Source of the DNA: Aegicerativicinus sediminis
Lineage (GTDB): Bacteria > Bacteroidota > Bacteroidia > Flavobacteriales > Flavobacteriaceae
Direction of reading: 5' to 3'
Assembly: GCF_015476115.1 (NCBI RefSeq)
Contig: NZ_CP064295.1
Coordinates: 62,001 to 126,000, forward strand
Length of the DNA stretch: 64,000 nt
Shown here: one piece after another, positions 63,923-64,000 of the stretch
How positions within the stretch are numbered: the stretch's first letter is position 1
Layout: the number at the start of each line of letters is the position of its first letter
Translations under genes and position numbers: made by a program
The notes under the pieces: model-generated
What the model was told of the DNA's origin: nothing
Database searches by the model: none
Seen by the model: only the letters and a program-made list of their open reading frames with translations

Positions 63923-64000
63923 TTGGATAAAGCACTCGAAAATAATTTTGTGGATCATTTGGAGAAACACCAAAATATAGTTCACAAGATTTGTAGGATG
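63923..64000 (+). CDS. RNA polymerase sigma-70 family factor, start only (3' end outside window)
   Basis: The last 26 codons of the window, from TTG at 63923, read DKALENNFVDHLEKHQNIV followed by HKICRM. This resembles the region-2 start of Bacteroidota ECF sigma factors (typically ...HQ..I.KICR.Y...). No stop is reached. The identity is by recognition of a short fragment. Confidence 0.55.
   Translation, partial: MDKALENNFVDHLEKHQNIVHKICRM

Noticed and set aside
1-64000. CRISPR arrays, insertion sequences, integrases or phage genes
   Set aside because: I saw no repeat-spacer pattern, transposase or integrase motif; the gene content is core and metabolic, so no mobile element is called.

Overview
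The window reads as a chromosomal segment of a marine-type member of the Flavobacteriaceae (Bacteroidota). The evidence is an AT-rich sequence (GC in the mid-30s by eye), promoters of the Bacteroidota form (TTG, about 19-21 bases, TAnnTTTG) in front of many genes, a predicted type IX secretion tail, many lipoproteins and TonB-linked functions, a 314-residue NusB, a split transketolase, a PUR/DUF3276 protein, and a zeaxanthin-type carotenoid operon. I see no phage, insertion sequence, CRISPR array or rRNA. Most genes are core or metabolic.

Layout. 1-6.7 kb (minus): an AI-2E-type transporter cut by the window edge, dnaB, accA, then a tight tgt-lptG-EamA run. 6.7-12.4 kb: split transketolase followed by a small beta-barrel protein across a remarkable 58-base hairpin, an FKBP lipoprotein, then S4 RNA-binding protein, methyltransferase and phosphoribosyltransferase, and a convergent shikimate kinase. 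12.4-12.7 kb: tRNA-Lys and tRNA-Leu separated by a terminator-like hairpin. 12.8-17.7 kb: carotenoid operon led by a CarH-like B12-type MerR regulator, then crtI, crtB, crtZ and crtY; crtY has no canonical start codon. 17.7-26.6 kb (minus): aconitase, then an envelope operon of three PPIase-type foldases, MoxR and an acyltransferase. 26.7-32 kb: a predicted T9SS-exported protein, SRPBCC, YciE-type ferritin-like protein, a HExxH protein, GH3 and an EEP-family membrane protein. 32-37 kb (minus): a GNAT-nitrilase fusion, a ferredoxin-cyclase-globin fusion and a GH13 lipoprotein. 37-48.4 kb: S9 peptidase, guaB, a FecA-like TonB-dependent receptor, HMG-CoA lyase, GNAT, pyrD, pepT and a PepSY membrane protein. 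48.7-51.1 kb: TsdA-like dihaem cytochrome coupled to an outer-membrane porin. 51.2-55 kb: YdeI, yajC, DUF1573, nusB and leucine dehydrogenase. 55-64 kb: ABC exporter, PUR protein, M14 peptidase, CsaA, thioredoxin-fold protein, TonB, a 21-cysteine copper-type four-helix protein, DUF1684, lysoplasmalogenase, and the start of a sigma factor.

How the genes work together. The crt operon gives phytoene, lycopene, beta-carotene and zeaxanthin from GGPP supplied elsewhere, probably under light or B12 control. The PPIase/MoxR cluster and YajC serve the envelope. The receptor, PepSY protein and TonB gene share an ATTCTAAAT motif at their promoters, which suggests one iron-type regulon. The most unusual protein is the [2Fe-2S]-cyclase-globin fusion, which looks like a redox- or gas-sensing second-messenger enzyme.
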